The notes under the pieces are model-generated. The model saw nothing but the letters and a program-made list of their open reading frames with translations, ran no database searches and had not been told where the DNA came from. A DNA stretch of 64,000 nt from Bryobacterales bacterium (lineage in GTDB: Bacteria > Acidobacteriota > Terriglobia > Bryobacterales > Bryobacteraceae): NCBI GenBank assembly GCA_020846745.1, contig JADLDI010000071.1:62001-126000 (forward strand), written 5' to 3'. Numbering within the stretch: the first letter of the stretch is position 1; every line of letters begins with the position of its first letter. The position numbers and the translations under genes were made by a program. Positions 42,271-53,387 of this stretch are shown one piece after another.

Positions 42271-43380
42271 GTGGCGAAAACCCTTTTCATCTTTGGTACC
42301 AGGCCAGAAGCGATCAAACTCGCGCCGGTGATTCTTCACTTCCGCGAAACCGGCCTCGATACGCGCGTCTGTGTGACGGCGCAGCACCGCGGCTTGCTGG
42401 ACCAGGTTCTCGAAATATTCCGGATCGTTCCCGATTACGACTTGAACGTGATGACGCCCGGCCAGTCGCTGGCCCAGACCACCAGCCGCGTGATGGCGGC
42501 GCTCGATCCGATCCTTCAAGCGGAAAACCCTAATGTCGTTCTCGTCCAAGGCGACACCACCAGCACTTTCTGCGGCGCCCTGGCGGCGTTCTATCGCCGT
42601 ATCCCCGTTGCCCACATCGAAGCCGGACTCAGGACGGGGGATCCCTACCAGCCATTCCCGGAAGAGATCAATCGCCTTTTGACCACGCGCCTGGCGACCC
42701 TGCATTTCCCTCCCACCCAGGCGAGCGCTGAAAACCTCTTCCGCGAAGGCATCGACCCCAATCGCGTGACGGTCACCGGCAATACCGGTATCGACGCGGT
42801 GCTCTGGGTCGCACAGCGCCTGGAAGCAGGCGCCCTGGTAAGCGACTTCACCCACCTGGATAGTTCGCGCAAGTTGATCCTCGTCACCGCGCATCGCCGC
42901 GAGAGTTTCGGGCAAGGTATGGAAGACCTCTGCCGCGGGTTGCTGGGCATCGCCGCCCGGCAGGATGTTCAACTAGTGTTTCCAGTTCATCCGAACCCCA
43001 ACGTCCGCGAGCCCGTCAACCGGTTGCTCGGCGGCCATCCCAACATCATGCTCGTCGACCCGCAGCCTTATGTGAACTTCGTCGATCTGATGCGGCGCTC
43101 GTATCTCCTCCTTACTGATTCCGGTGGCGTTCAGGAAGAAGGACCCTCGCTCGGCAAGCCCGTGCTTGTCATGCGGAATGTGACGGAGCGTCCCGAAGGG
43201 GTTTACGCAGGGGCCCTCAAGCTGGTCGGAACTGCCGCCCATCAGATTACTGCATCTGTAAATCAACTGTTGGACGATGCCGATTTGTACCGGCGAATGT
43301 CAGCCGTTCACAACGTTTACGGCGACGGCCAAGCCGCCGGCCGTATTGCGGAGTTAATCCGCTCATTCTTCGATAAATAA
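42271..43380 (+). CDS. wecB: UDP-N-acetylglucosamine 2-epimerase (non-hydrolysing)
   Basis: The 369-residue enzyme interconverts UDP-GlcNAc and UDP-ManNAc for surface polysaccharides. Family motifs are FIFGTRPEAIKLAPVI at the start, VQGDTTSTF, AHIEAGLRTGDPYQPFPEE, VTAHRRESFGQG, and LLTDSGGVQEEGPSLGKPVLVMRNVTERPEG. The start is GTG at 42271. No other polysaccharide gene is adjacent apart from the distant glycosyltransferase region near 53-57 kb. A five-pair hairpin (43404-43418) after the gene lacks a T tract. Confidence 0.96.
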   Translation: MAKTLFIFGTRPEAIKLAPVILHFRETGLDTRVCVTAQHRGLLDQVLEIFRIVPDYDLNVMTPGQSLAQTTSRVMAALDPILQAENPNVVLVQGDTTSTFCGALAAFYRRIPVAHIEAGLRTGDPYQPFPEEINRLLTTRLATLHFPPTQASAENLFREGIDPNRVTVTGNTGIDAVLWVAQRLEAGALVSDFTHLDSSRKLILVTAHRRESFGQGMEDLCRGLLGIAARQDVQLVFPVHPNPNVREPVNRLLGGHPNIMLVDPQPYVNFVDLMRRSYLLLTDSGGVQEEGPSLGKPVLVMRNVTERPEGVYAGALKLVGTAAHQITASVNQLLDDADLYRRMSAVHNVYGDGQAAGRIAELIRSFFDK

Positions 43381-43481
43381 AGATCGTGAAAATTGGTTAA
43401 CTCTGCCGCTTTTCGGCATCCCGCCGAGGCGCAGCTCGCTTGACGGCCCCTCACAATGGCGGTCGAAAGGAGGAGACGCGC

Positions 43482-44564
43482 TTGCGTTCCATCAATAACA
43501 TCACCCCACGCCGCAGAGGCAACGACGAGGTTCCGGAGAGCCTCCAAGAGGCGCTAGGAGCCCGCTTGGTCGGGCAGCCTGCCGCTGTATCATCCATCAT
43601 CCCGTACGTACAGATGTACCAGGCAGGACTGTCGCCCGACAGTCGCCCGGCCGGGGTGTTTCTCCTGCTCGGTCCGAGTGGTACCGGCAAGACGCGGACT
43701 GTGGAGTCGCTCGCCGCGGCCCTGCATGGGAGCGAGAAGCATGTGCTGAAGGTCGATTGCGGCGAGTTCCAGATGGAACACGAAGTGGCCAAGCTGATTG
43801 GCGCACCTCCCGGTTACCTAGGCCACCGCGAGACCCATCCGCTGCTCTCGCAGGCTCGCGTCAATTCGGTGACAAGCGAGCGCAGCAGCCTTTCTCTGGT
43901 CTTGTTCGACGAGATCGAAAAGGCGGCTCCCTCGATGACCCGGTTGCTGCTCGGAGTGCTCGATAAGGGCTCTTTGCGGCTGGGCGATAACAACACCGTC
44001 AGCTTTGAGCGCAGCATGATCTTCATGACCAGTAACCTGGGTGCTCGCGAAATGATGCGCGCCCTGGTGCCTGACTTCGGTTTCCAGCAGATGACCCGCG
44101 AACAAGCCGCGCCTGACGTCGAAACGCAGCTGGAAAAGATCGGCATGAACGCGGTTCGCCGCAAGTTTGCGCCCGAGTTCGTGAACCGGATCGACTCGGT
44201 AGTAACTTACCAGCCGCTCGGCGCCGGTGCCATGTCGACCATTCTTGATCTGCAACTGGCGGAAGTGCAAAACCACATCGATAACCGCCTGGGCTTGAGA
44301 GGCTTCCAGGTGAAGGTGGCCGACAGCGCACGCGACTTCCTGCTCAAACGCGGGGTAAGCGCCCAGTTTGGTGCGCGCGAATTGAAACGTACGATTCATC
44401 GCCACCTTATGCAACCCATTGCTTCACTCGTGTCCTCTGGCGAGGTCGAGCCTGGCGCGGTGTTGTGTGCGGAAAGCTCAGCCGATGCGGAGACACTAAC
44501 GCTCCGTTCGGTTAATGAACCGCCGCGCCGCCGCCGGATTTCCGATCTTCGGTTAGCGAGTTAG
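43482..44564 (+). CDS. Stand-alone ClpB-D2-like AAA+ ATPase
   Basis: The 360-residue protein contains only one AAA+ module of the ClpB/ClpA second-domain type: Walker A GPSGTGKT (about 64-71), LIGAPPGYLGHRE, Walker B VLFDEIEKA, sensor FMTSNLGA, Arg-finger region FAPEFVNRID, and a C-terminal D2-small domain (RDFLLKRGVSAQFGARELKRTI). The N-terminal domain, D1 and coiled-coil of ClpB are missing. The TTG at 43482 was chosen for its GGAGGA; the frame extends to 43440. Which substrate it unfolds is unknown. It converges on the JAMM-like gene. Confidence 0.86.
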   Translation: MRSINNITPRRRGNDEVPESLQEALGARLVGQPAAVSSIIPYVQMYQAGLSPDSRPAGVFLLLGPSGTGKTRTVESLAAALHGSEKHVLKVDCGEFQMEHEVAKLIGAPPGYLGHRETHPLLSQARVNSVTSERSSLSLVLFDEIEKAAPSMTRLLLGVLDKGSLRLGDNNTVSFERSMIFMTSNLGAREMMRALVPDFGFQQMTREQAAPDVETQLEKIGMNAVRRKFAPEFVNRIDSVVTYQPLGAGAMSTILDLQLAEVQNHIDNRLGLRGFQVKVADSARDFLLKRGVSAQFGARELKRTIHRHLMQPIASLVSSGEVEPGAVLCAESSADAETLTLRSVNEPPRRRRISDLRLAS

Positions 44565-44579
44565 TCGGTTAGCGGGTTA
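44552..44579. repeat. Octamer repeats across the end of the ClpB-D2-like gene
   Basis: GTTAGCGA, GTTAGTCG, GTTAGCGG and a partial GTTA follow one another without gaps and contain the stop codon at 44562-44564. They lie in the 83-base convergent spacer. Probably replication-slippage sequence. Confidence 0.6.
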
Positions 44580-44647
44580 AAGCGATGGTGAGCAACGGCT
44601 CGGCCTGGTCTGGAAGGCAACCCCAACCGGACCTCGCCGGGCGAATG

Positions 44648-45805
44648 CTACTTCGCCCGATTCGTATTGTAGTCAAGCGATTCGCCCACCGTCACACGGT
44701 TCCCGGCCAAAACCTCGAGCCGGAACTGAATGTCGCCGGACGCGCGGCGATAGATAACACTGCCGTTCTGCAATTGAGCAACGTCTAAATCCACCGTCTT
44801 CTGCCCGCCGCCGTCCTTGATGATCAACCACCCGCGCGTGGCCGCCACGATGGCCGGAGACGTACGGTCCCACCGTACATGCAGGCTGTCCCCCGCTGGG
44901 CTGATCGAGAGATTCAGCGCATACGGGTCCTGACGGAACCCGGCCGGCATGTGCGACCGCACGCTGAGCGCTACTTGAAAACCCAGCACTACTCCCAACA
45001 ACAAGAAGATGAATGACAACGGGATCCATACCCAGCCCGACCGCAGCCGCCGGCCGTCCTGTTCCTGTGTTGCTGTGGGAATTCCGTACTTCAATTCGTC
45101 CGTAGGCATCGGTTCCGAAACCTCAGAACCGATTCCTAATATGTTCGTCGCTGTCGCCATCGAGGGTATCTCTCCTGCTACTGTTGCACCTTCTGTTGGG
45201 CTGCTGCCGCCGGCCGCCTGTTCCGCGCTTAGCTTCTTCAACTCGCGCGTCCGGAACGGAAATTCGCGATAGCTCGCTTCCCGTCTCATTCCCCCTTCTT
45301 CGCGAAAGAAAAGACCGCCGGCACTCGCTCGTGTCGCGTACGGTTTCACTAACAGCATCACTGCCGACGGGTCCGGGAAATGACGGTTGAACTGCTCGAT
45401 ATCCAGGTCCGTCACCCCTAGATCCTCGCGATTGTGACTGCGGTAAAAGCCAACCGCATACGTCGTTTTCCCTGGTTGCCACGTCCACCGTGAAACAGCC
45501 TGTTCAAACTCCAGCCGCTCCGACTCCGTCTTCCATTCGAACCGGTTCGATTCCGGCGCCGGTGACACTGCTTCGTAATCGGTGATGTGTACCACCGAAC
45601 CACGTTCCCGAGCGGTAACCGTTCCCAACAAAATACCCCCGACCTCCAAGCCGCGCCGTGCGCCGCCGAAGCCGCGCATCGCCTCGTTCGAAATGCGATC
45701 TACGACATCCAGGTCCAGCCGGACACTTACCGGCTTGCCTGCTATTTCCCAGTCATAGAATTCCGGGCCCGAGTTTCCCGCCAGCGGCTGACCCACGGAG
45801 GCCAT
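44648..45805 (-). CDS. Membrane-anchored JAMM/MPN-like protein with degenerate metal site
   Basis: The 385-residue protein has an N-terminal JAB/MPN-like domain (about 25-185), a linker, a transmembrane helix (about 258-281), and a beta-rich C-terminal domain beyond the membrane (about 290-385). The JAMM pattern is recognisable: Glu54 in GLEVGGILLG, and RSH at 122-124 followed seven residues later by TDLD (Thr132, Asp135). In active enzymes the first position of that motif is His (HSH); here it is Arg, so hydrolase activity is doubtful. I start at the ATG at 45805; GTG at 45847 is an alternative. It faces the ClpB-D2-like gene. Confidence 0.68.
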   Translation of the reverse strand: MASVGQPLAGNSGPEFYDWEIAGKPVSVRLDLDVVDRISNEAMRGFGGARRGLEVGGILLGTVTARERGSVVHITDYEAVSPAPESNRFEWKTESERLEFEQAVSRWTWQPGKTTYAVGFYRSHNREDLGVTDLDIEQFNRHFPDPSAVMLLVKPYATRASAGGLFFREEGGMRREASYREFPFRTRELKKLSAEQAAGGSSPTEGATVAGEIPSMATATNILGIGSEVSEPMPTDELKYGIPTATQEQDGRRLRSGWVWIPLSFIFLLLGVVLGFQVALSVRSHMPAGFRQDPYALNLSISPAGDSLHVRWDRTSPAIVAATRGWLIIKDGGGQKTVDLDVAQLQNGSVIYRRASGDIQFRLEVLAGNRVTVGESLDYNTNRAK

Positions 45806-45970
45806 ATTCGTGATACTCGCTTCCTGCAGTGTACTATGTCTACTCACCTTAGGGTACCGTTTTGTACTCAGCTATCTTCTTGACAGTCTTTCTTCAGAAC
45901 TAGTGCGCCCACGGCCCACTTCATTGCAGCCCAACCGCTTCCAACACCCACACTATCGGTGGATTAGAGG

Positions 45971-45986
45971 AAAAGCTTTAGCTTTT
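45971..45986. promoter_or_regulatory. AT-rich palindrome upstream of rsmI
   Basis: AAAAGCTTTAGCTTTT is a 16-base palindrome (7-bp arms) 18 bases before the rsmI ATG, in the divergent spacer 45806-46003. It may be an operator or a leader hairpin. No strong promoter hexamers were found around it. Confidence 0.35.
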
Positions 45987-46003
45987 GCCATACTGGCCTA
46001 AGT

Positions 46004-46840
46004 ATGCCGGGGCAGTTATACGTGGTCGCCACCCCGATCGGCAACCTCGAAGACATGACGTTTCGCGCCGTTCGCACCCTCAAAGACGTCGCCGCCATCG
46101 CCTGCGAAGATACGCGGCAAACGCGTAAACTGCTCGATCACTTCAACTTAGCCACACCTCTCGTCAGCTATCACGAACACAACGAACGCGAGCGCGCCCC
46201 GGAACTGGTCGAACGTATGCTCGCCGGCGAATCGATTGCTCTCGTCAGTGACGCCGGCACCCCCTTAGTCTCCGACCCTGGCTTCCGTCTCGTTTCTGCA
46301 GCCATTGAAGCCCATATCCACATCGTTCCCATCCCCGGACCTTCCGCGCCACTGGCCGCCCTTGCCGCCTCCGGCCTTCCCAACCACGCTTTCCGATTTC
46401 TTGGCTTTATGCCGAATAAATCAACAAAGCGGGATGCCCTGCTTTCGAGCTTGAAATCGTCGGACGATACGGCGATTTTCTTCGAAGCTCCCCACCGCAT
46501 CGTCGACACCCTCGCCGCTATTCAAACCGCGCTCGGCGATCATCGCCCTGTAGTCCTCGGCCGCGAACTCACCAAACTCCACGAGGAATTTCTCCGCGGC
46601 ACCGTCGCCGAGGTTCACGCCCAACTGAGCCGGCGCCCAGCCATCAAAGGGGAGTTCACCGTGTTGATCGGACCCGCACCCGAGCCCGCTCCCGCCGACA
46701 CCCCTTCCGACTACCGCAAACAGGTCGATGTGCTGACAGGGCAGGGAATTCCCCGGATGGACGCGGTCAAACAGGTGGCCCGCCGTCACGGCCTCGGCAA
46801 ACGCGACCTCTACCGGATCTTGTTTGAAGAAGAGGCGTGA
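46004..46840 (+). CDS. rsmI: 16S rRNA (cytidine-2'-O)-methyltransferase
   Basis: This 278-residue SAM-dependent enzyme modifies C1402 of 16S rRNA. The tetrapyrrole-methylase-like fold is evident from LYVVATPIGNLEDMTFRAV, EDTRQTRKLL, ALVSDAGTPLVSDPG, VPIPGPSAPLAALAASGLP and FFEAPHRI. The C-terminal extension (YRKQVDVLTGQGIPRMDAVKQVARRHGLGKRDLY) is typical of RsmI. The gene appears as a single unit with an unassigned 293-base region following it. Confidence 0.96.
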   Translation: MPGQLYVVATPIGNLEDMTFRAVRTLKDVAAIACEDTRQTRKLLDHFNLATPLVSYHEHNERERAPELVERMLAGESIALVSDAGTPLVSDPGFRLVSAAIEAHIHIVPIPGPSAPLAALAASGLPNHAFRFLGFMPNKSTKRDALLSSLKSSDDTAIFFEAPHRIVDTLAAIQTALGDHRPVVLGRELTKLHEEFLRGTVAEVHAQLSRRPAIKGEFTVLIGPAPEPAPADTPSDYRKQVDVLTGQGIPRMDAVKQVARRHGLGKRDLYRILFEEEA

Positions 46841-46948
46841 GCTTCCAGAAACTGCGCCCCACTCGGCTCCTGGATCGATTTCAGCTTCACTCTGTCAGCT
46901 CCCCTTCGTACCGCTCCGGCCGTACTGTTTGCGGTAATCGCCACCCGC

Positions 46949-46969
46949 ATCGGTTTGTACCGATACAAT
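46949..46969 (+). promoter_or_regulatory. Palindrome joined to a -10-like box upstream of clpX
   Basis: ATCGGT (46949-46954) and ACCGAT (46959-46964) form a perfect inverted repeat with a 4-base centre; TACAAT (46964-46969) overlaps its right arm. No good -35 was found. The rest of 46841-47133 holds only short non-homologous frames; the leader of clpX would be about 160 bases. Confidence 0.3.
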
Positions 46970-47133
46970 AGAAACCAGCATTGCGAAAAGAAAGGCCGTT
47001 CGCACGCTCCGAGTATAGCTCCGGGCACTTTCCCTGGGTGGGATTGCCGGAATTCTGGGTTTCGGAGGATAATGGTACTTTCAGGGGAACAATATTTGCC
47101 TACGGTGACTACAAACCGTGAAGAGGGGGGTCC

Positions 47134-48396
47134 TTGAAGCGCTCTGGTTCAGACGAAACTCTGCGCTGTTCTTTTTGTCATAAGAGCCAGGATGTTGTCG
47201 GGAAACTCATTTCTTCACCCAGCGACTATCCCCGCGCTTATATCTGCGACGAATGCATCGCCGTATGCAATTCGATTCTCGAGGACGACCGGCAGGAGCC
47301 AGCTACAGGCCTGCCGAGTAAGCTCCCGAAACCACTGGAATTAAAGGAATACCTGGATCAATACGTCATCGGGCAGGACCTTACTAAGAGGAAACTGGCC
47401 GTTGCCGTTTACAACCACTACAAGCGGATCCAGATGAGCAAGCGCTCCGCCGCCGACGTGGAACTGACCAAGAGCAACATCCTGTTGATCGGTCCCACGG
47501 GTACTGGTAAGACGCTGCTTGCCCAGACCCTTGCCCGCATTCTCGACGTTCCGTTCGCCATTGCCGACGCCACCACGCTCACCGAAGCCGGCTATGTCGG
47601 CGAGGACGTAGAGAACATCATCCTTCGCCTGCTCCAAAACGCCGACTGGGATGTCGCCCGATGCCAGCAGGGCATCATTTATATCGACGAAATCGACAAA
47701 ATCGCCCGCAAGGATGAGAACCCGTCGATTACGCGCGACGTTTCCGGCGAAGGCGTTCAGCAGGCCCTGCTCAAGATTCTGGAAGGCACCATTGCCAACG
47801 TGCCGCCGCAGGGTGGCCGCAAGCATCCTCACCAGGAATTCACCCCCATCGATACGTCGAACATCCTGTTCATCTGCGGCGGGGCATTTGTCGGGCTGGA
47901 AAAGGTGATCGGCCGCCGCATCGGCAAGACCACCATGGGCTTCAATAAGTCCGACGATGAGGAAAATCGCCGGATAGCCGCGCGCCGCGACACCTCGCTG
48001 CTCGCTCAGTGCCAGCCCATGGACCTCATGCGGTTTGGCTTCATTCCGGAATTCATCGGGCGCCTACCTGTCGTGGGTGTGCTCGACGAACTGGATAAAG
48101 ACGCGCTCGTTCAGATTCTGACGAAGCCCAAGAACGCGATCAGCCGTCAATACCAGAGACTGTTCGAATTTGAAAACGTGCGCCTCCGCTTTACGGACGA
48201 CGCCTTTGAGGCCATCGCCCAACTGGCGATGGAGCGGAAGCTGGGAGCCCGCGGTCTGCGGATGATCATGGAAGATCTGATGCTCGACCTCATGTATTAC
48301 CTGCCGTCCTACAAAAAGGTGCGCGAATTTGTGGTGACCAAAGAGATGGTCGTGAATCAAAAAATTAACATGGCCATTCTCGAGAAAGCCGGCTGA
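47134..48396 (+). CDS. clpX: ATP-dependent Clp protease ATP-binding subunit
   Basis: The 420-residue unfoldase has the N-terminal zinc-binding domain ([16 protein letters not shown]), Walker A GPTGTGKT, the substrate-gripping GYVG loop, Walker [12 protein letters not shown], and the conserved sensor regions. A loop resembling the ClpP-contacting IGF region is less obvious to me. Start is TTG at 47134 behind GAGGGGGG. clpP and tig, the usual upstream neighbours, are not in the window; lon follows after about 100 bases. Confidence 0.97.
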   Translation: MKRSGSDETLRCSFCHKSQDVVGKLISSPSDYPRAYICDECIAVCNSILEDDRQEPATGLPSKLPKPLELKEYLDQYVIGQDLTKRKLAVAVYNHYKRIQMSKRSAADVELTKSNILLIGPTGTGKTLLAQTLARILDVPFAIADATTLTEAGYVGEDVENIILRLLQNADWDVARCQQGIIYIDEIDKIARKDENPSITRDVSGEGVQQALLKILEGTIANVPPQGGRKHPHQEFTPIDTSNILFICGGAFVGLEKVIGRRIGKTTMGFNKSDDEENRRIAARRDTSLLAQCQPMDLMRFGFIPEFIGRLPVVGVLDELDKDALVQILTKPKNAISRQYQRLFEFENVRLRFTDDAFEAIAQLAMERKLGARGLRMIMEDLMLDLMYYLPSYKKVREFVVTKEMVVNQKINMAILEKAG

Positions 48397-48427
48397 CCTG
48401 CCCGTCATCCTGCTCTTTGAAGAAGTA

Positions 48428-48458
48428 GTTGCGCCCCGCGCGCAACGCTCCGTTATGC
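48428..48458 (+). promoter_or_regulatory. Promoter with inverted repeat upstream of lon
   Basis: GTTGCGC (48428-48434) and GCGCAAC (48440-48446) form a perfect 7-bp inverted repeat overlapping a candidate -35 TTGCGC (48429-48434). TTATGC at 48453-48458 may be the -10 (18-base spacer). It does not match the CIRCE or HspR consensus I remember, so a different stress regulator is possible. Confidence 0.45.
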
Positions 48459-48498
48459 TCGAAGAGGGACCTGTTGTTTCCCCACGCCTGAGGTATTG

Positions 48499-50916
48499 AT
48501 GCTCACATCCAAGGAAAAACCAGAAACGAAACGTCTCCCCATGATGCCCATTCGGGACGTCGTCATCTTTCCGCACATGATGACTCCTTTTGTCGTCGGC
48601 CGGGAGTCCAGCGTGCGCGCCTTGGAAGAAGCGCTCGCTGGCGACAAAAAGATCTTTCTCGCCACGCAACACGATGCCTCGGTTGACGAGCCCACCCCTG
48701 ACGAAATTTTCCAGGTCGGCACCGTCGCCAACATCGTGCAGTCGTTGAAACTGCCCGACGGCAACATCAAGGTGCTCGTCGAAGGTGTCGAGCGCGGCAA
48801 GGTGGTTTCGGTCAGCGACGATGAGGGCTTTTTCCGCGCCATGGTGCGGACCTCACACTATCGTGTTGAGCCCGGCCCCCAACTCGAAGCGCTCACCAGC
48901 CGCGTCACCACGCTGTTTGAACAGTACGTTAAGCTCAGCCAGAACCTGAATTACGAAACCATGATCGCCGCCATCCGCGTGGACGATCCTGGCAAGCTCG
49001 CCGACACCGTCGGAGCCAACCTGCAGCTCACCATCGAAGAGAAGCAGGAACTGCTCGAGATCTTCGATCCGGTCGACCGGTTGAACCGCGTCGCCGAGAT
49101 GCTCGACATCGAAATCGAAAAGCTCAACATGGACCGCACCATTCAAGGCCGCGTCAAGCGCCAGATGGAGCGAGCCCAAAAAGAGTACTACCTCAACGAG
49201 AAGATCAAAGCGATCCAAAAGGAATTGGGCCGCGGCGAAAAGAGCGAGTACGACGAGCTTAAGAAGAAGATCGAACAGGCTGGCATGCCCAACGACGCCA
49301 AAGAAAAGGCCATGGCGGAGTTGAAGCGCCTGGAACAGATGCCGCCCATGTCGGCCGAATCCACGGTCTCCCGCAACTACCTCGACTGGCTGCTCGCGGT
49401 GCCATGGAAGAAGAAGTCCAAGGAAATTCGCGACCTCAAGTTTGCCGAAAAGGTCCTCGAATCGGATCACTACGGCCTCGAGAAGATCAAAGAGCGCATA
49501 CTCGAGTTCCTCGCCGTTCGCCGCCTCGTCAAGAATCCGCGCGGCTCCATCCTCTGCTTTGTCGGGCCTCCCGGCGTCGGTAAAACCTCGCTCGGTATGT
49601 CGATCGCCAAGGCCACCGGCCGCAAGTTCGTTCGCATGTCGCTCGGCGGCGTGCGCGACGAAGCCGAAATCCGCGGCCACCGCCGCACCTATATCGGCGC
49701 GCTGCCCGGCCAGGTGATCCAAATGATGAAAAAGGCGGGCACGCGCAACCCCGTCTTCATGCTCGACGAAATCGACAAGATGTCGATGGACTTCCGTGGC
49801 GACCCATCCGCCGCCCTGCTCGAAGTGCTCGACCCCGAGCAGAATTGGATGTTTGTCGACCACTACCTCGATGTCGAATACGACCTCAGCCAGGTCTTCT
49901 TCATCGCCACGGCCAACGTGCTCCACACCATTCCGCCCGCTTTACAGGACCGCATGGAAGTCATCCGCCTGTCGGGCTACACGGAACTTGAAAAGCTCGA
50001 AATCGCGAAACGGTTCCTCGTTCCCAAGCAGATGGAACAGACCGGTATGGGCGACAAGGATATGGAGTTCGCCGATGACGGCATTCAGACGCTCATCCAG
50101 AACTACACCCGCGAAGCCGGCGTTCGTAACCTCGAACGCGAAGTCGGCAACGTGTGCCGCAAGGTCGCCCGCAAGGTCGTTATCTCACAGACTTCCACCA
50201 AGAAGGAAGCCAAATTTACTAAGGTTTTAGTGAACGGACCCAAGGTGCCGGAACTGCTCGGCCCCTGGAAATTCCGCGACCTCCAAACGGAGAAGCGGAA
50301 CGAAATCGGCGCTACCACCGGTCTCGCGTGGACTGAAGTGGGCGGCCAGATCCTCACCACCGAAACCACCATCATGGAAGGCCGCGGCAAGCTCACCACC
50401 ACCGGTAAGCTCGGCGACGTGATGCAGGAATCGGCGCAAGCGGCCATGAGCTATGTGCGATCGCGCGCTCAATCCCTCGGTCTGCCGAAAGATTTCTACC
50501 GCCACTACGACATCCACGTCCACGTGCCGGAAGGCGCGATTCCCAAAGACGGACCGTCCGCCGGTATTACCATCGCCACTTGCATCTGCAGTGCGCTCAC
50601 CCGCATCCCCGTTCGCGGCGACATCGCCATGACCGGAGAAATTACTTTGCGCGGTAAAGTCCTCGCCATCGGCGGCTTGAAAGAAAAGTTGCTCGCCGCT
50701 CACCGCCATGGGATCTTCGAGGCCATCATGCCGCTCGACAACGAGAAGGATCTGCCCGATATTCCCGAAAACATCCGCAAAGAGATGAAGCTGCACTTCG
50801 TCGAGTCGATGGACGATGTGCTCCGGTTGGCCCTGGAACGGCCCATCGAGCCGCTCGTGGTGCCGCCCACCAATCCTGCCCTCGAAGTGCAAGCTCCCGA
50901 AGAGCGGCCGCACTAG
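48499..50916 (+). CDS. lon: ATP-dependent protease Lon
   Basis: This 805-residue serine protease degrades damaged and regulatory proteins. It has the N-terminal substrate-binding domain ([24 protein letters not shown]), a long coiled-coil, and an AAA+ module ([15 protein letters not shown], then FMLDEIDKM). The protease domain has the catalytic Ser in KDGPSAGIT and Lys in [14 protein letters not shown]. The ATG at 48499 has GAGG close by; a TTG three bases upstream is less likely. engB follows after 60 bases. Confidence 0.97.
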   Translation: MLTSKEKPETKRLPMMPIRDVVIFPHMMTPFVVGRESSVRALEEALAGDKKIFLATQHDASVDEPTPDEIFQVGTVANIVQSLKLPDGNIKVLVEGVERGKVVSVSDDEGFFRAMVRTSHYRVEPGPQLEALTSRVTTLFEQYVKLSQNLNYETMIAAIRVDDPGKLADTVGANLQLTIEEKQELLEIFDPVDRLNRVAEMLDIEIEKLNMDRTIQGRVKRQMERAQKEYYLNEKIKAIQKELGRGEKSEYDELKKKIEQAGMPNDAKEKAMAELKRLEQMPPMSAESTVSRNYLDWLLAVPWKKKSKEIRDLKFAEKVLESDHYGLEKIKERILEFLAVRRLVKNPRGSILCFVGPPGVGKTSLGMSIAKATGRKFVRMSLGGVRDEAEIRGHRRTYIGALPGQVIQMMKKAGTRNPVFMLDEIDKMSMDFRGDPSAALLEVLDPEQNWMFVDHYLDVEYDLSQVFFIATANVLHTIPPALQDRMEVIRLSGYTELEKLEIAKRFLVPKQMEQTGMGDKDMEFADDGIQTLIQNYTREAGVRNLEREVGNVCRKVARKVVISQTSTKKEAKFTKVLVNGPKVPELLGPWKFRDLQTEKRNEIGATTGLAWTEVGGQILTTETTIMEGRGKLTTTGKLGDVMQESAQAAMSYVRSRAQSLGLPKDFYRHYDIHVHVPEGAIPKDGPSAGITIATCICSALTRIPVRGDIAMTGEITLRGKVLAIGGLKEKLLAAHRHGIFEAIMPLDNEKDLPDIPENIRKEMKLHFVESMDDVLRLALERPIEPLVVPPTNPALEVQAPEERPH

Positions 50917-51521
50917 GGTAGAGAAGAATACTCGACCCTTGGGAACGCTGGCCGTGGACCGCTGAGGAGGACTGCCGTGCAGTCCGCAGACGCTCGGTTT
51001 ATAATGAGTGCAGTCGCGCCGGAGCAGTATCCCCGGGAGGAACTTCCAGAATTAGCCTTCCTGGGCCGCAGCAATGTCGGAAAATCAACGCTGCTCAACA
51101 CTCTGGTGGGAAAGAAGGGGTTGGCTCACACCAGCTCCACGCCGGGCCGCACGCAAGCCATCAATTTCTTCCGTGTCGCGGAGAAATGGATGTTTGTGGA
51201 TTTGCCAGGTTACGGTTTCGCCCGGGTTCCCAAAGAAATCACACGTTCCTGGAAGCCCCTGATTGAGGACTATCTCAGGAACCGTCAGGCGCTCGCGCTC
51301 AGTTTTGTGCTGTTGGATGCGCGGCGCGGTTGGATGGAGATGGATCTCGATCTCCGCCAGTGGCTGGAAGGCCACAATCGGCAGTACGCCGTGATTGCCA
51401 CCAAGTTCGACAAGTTGAAAACCCAGAAAGAGAGACATCAAAGCCTCGCCAATCTCAAGCAATTCGGCGGGGTCGACATCATACCGTTCTCGGCCGTCAC
51501 CGGCCAGGGAGTGAGGGAAAT

Positions 51522-53312
<1,791 letters not shown>

Positions 53313-53333
53313 CTCCGCGATTTGCGAAAATAG

Positions 53334-53369
53334 GGCGGCTCCCCATCGCGGAGCCGCCTTTCTCTTTTT
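53334..53369 (+). terminator. Intrinsic terminator after rho
   Basis: GGCGGCTCC (53334-53342) pairs perfectly with GGAGCCGCC (53350-53358), with a 7-base loop and TTTCTCTTTTT behind it. It closes the engB-rho transcript 21 bases past the rho stop. Confidence 0.92.
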
Positions 53370-53387
53370 CGGGAGCGAAATTCAGTC

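Noticed and set aside
43404..43418. Terminator after wecB
   Set aside because: Only five base pairs and no following T run.
43440..43481. Earlier TTG start for the ClpB-D2-like gene
   Set aside because: It lacks a Shine-Dalgarno, whereas the TTG at 43482 has GGAGGA at a good distance.
46955..47137. Small 60-codon frame before clpX
   Set aside because: No ribosome binding site or recognisable motif; it begins inside a palindromic candidate regulatory element.
48853..49926. Minus-strand frame of 357 codons opposite lon
   Set aside because: Antisense shadow of a well-conserved gene with Leu/Phe/Asp-rich sequence and no motif.
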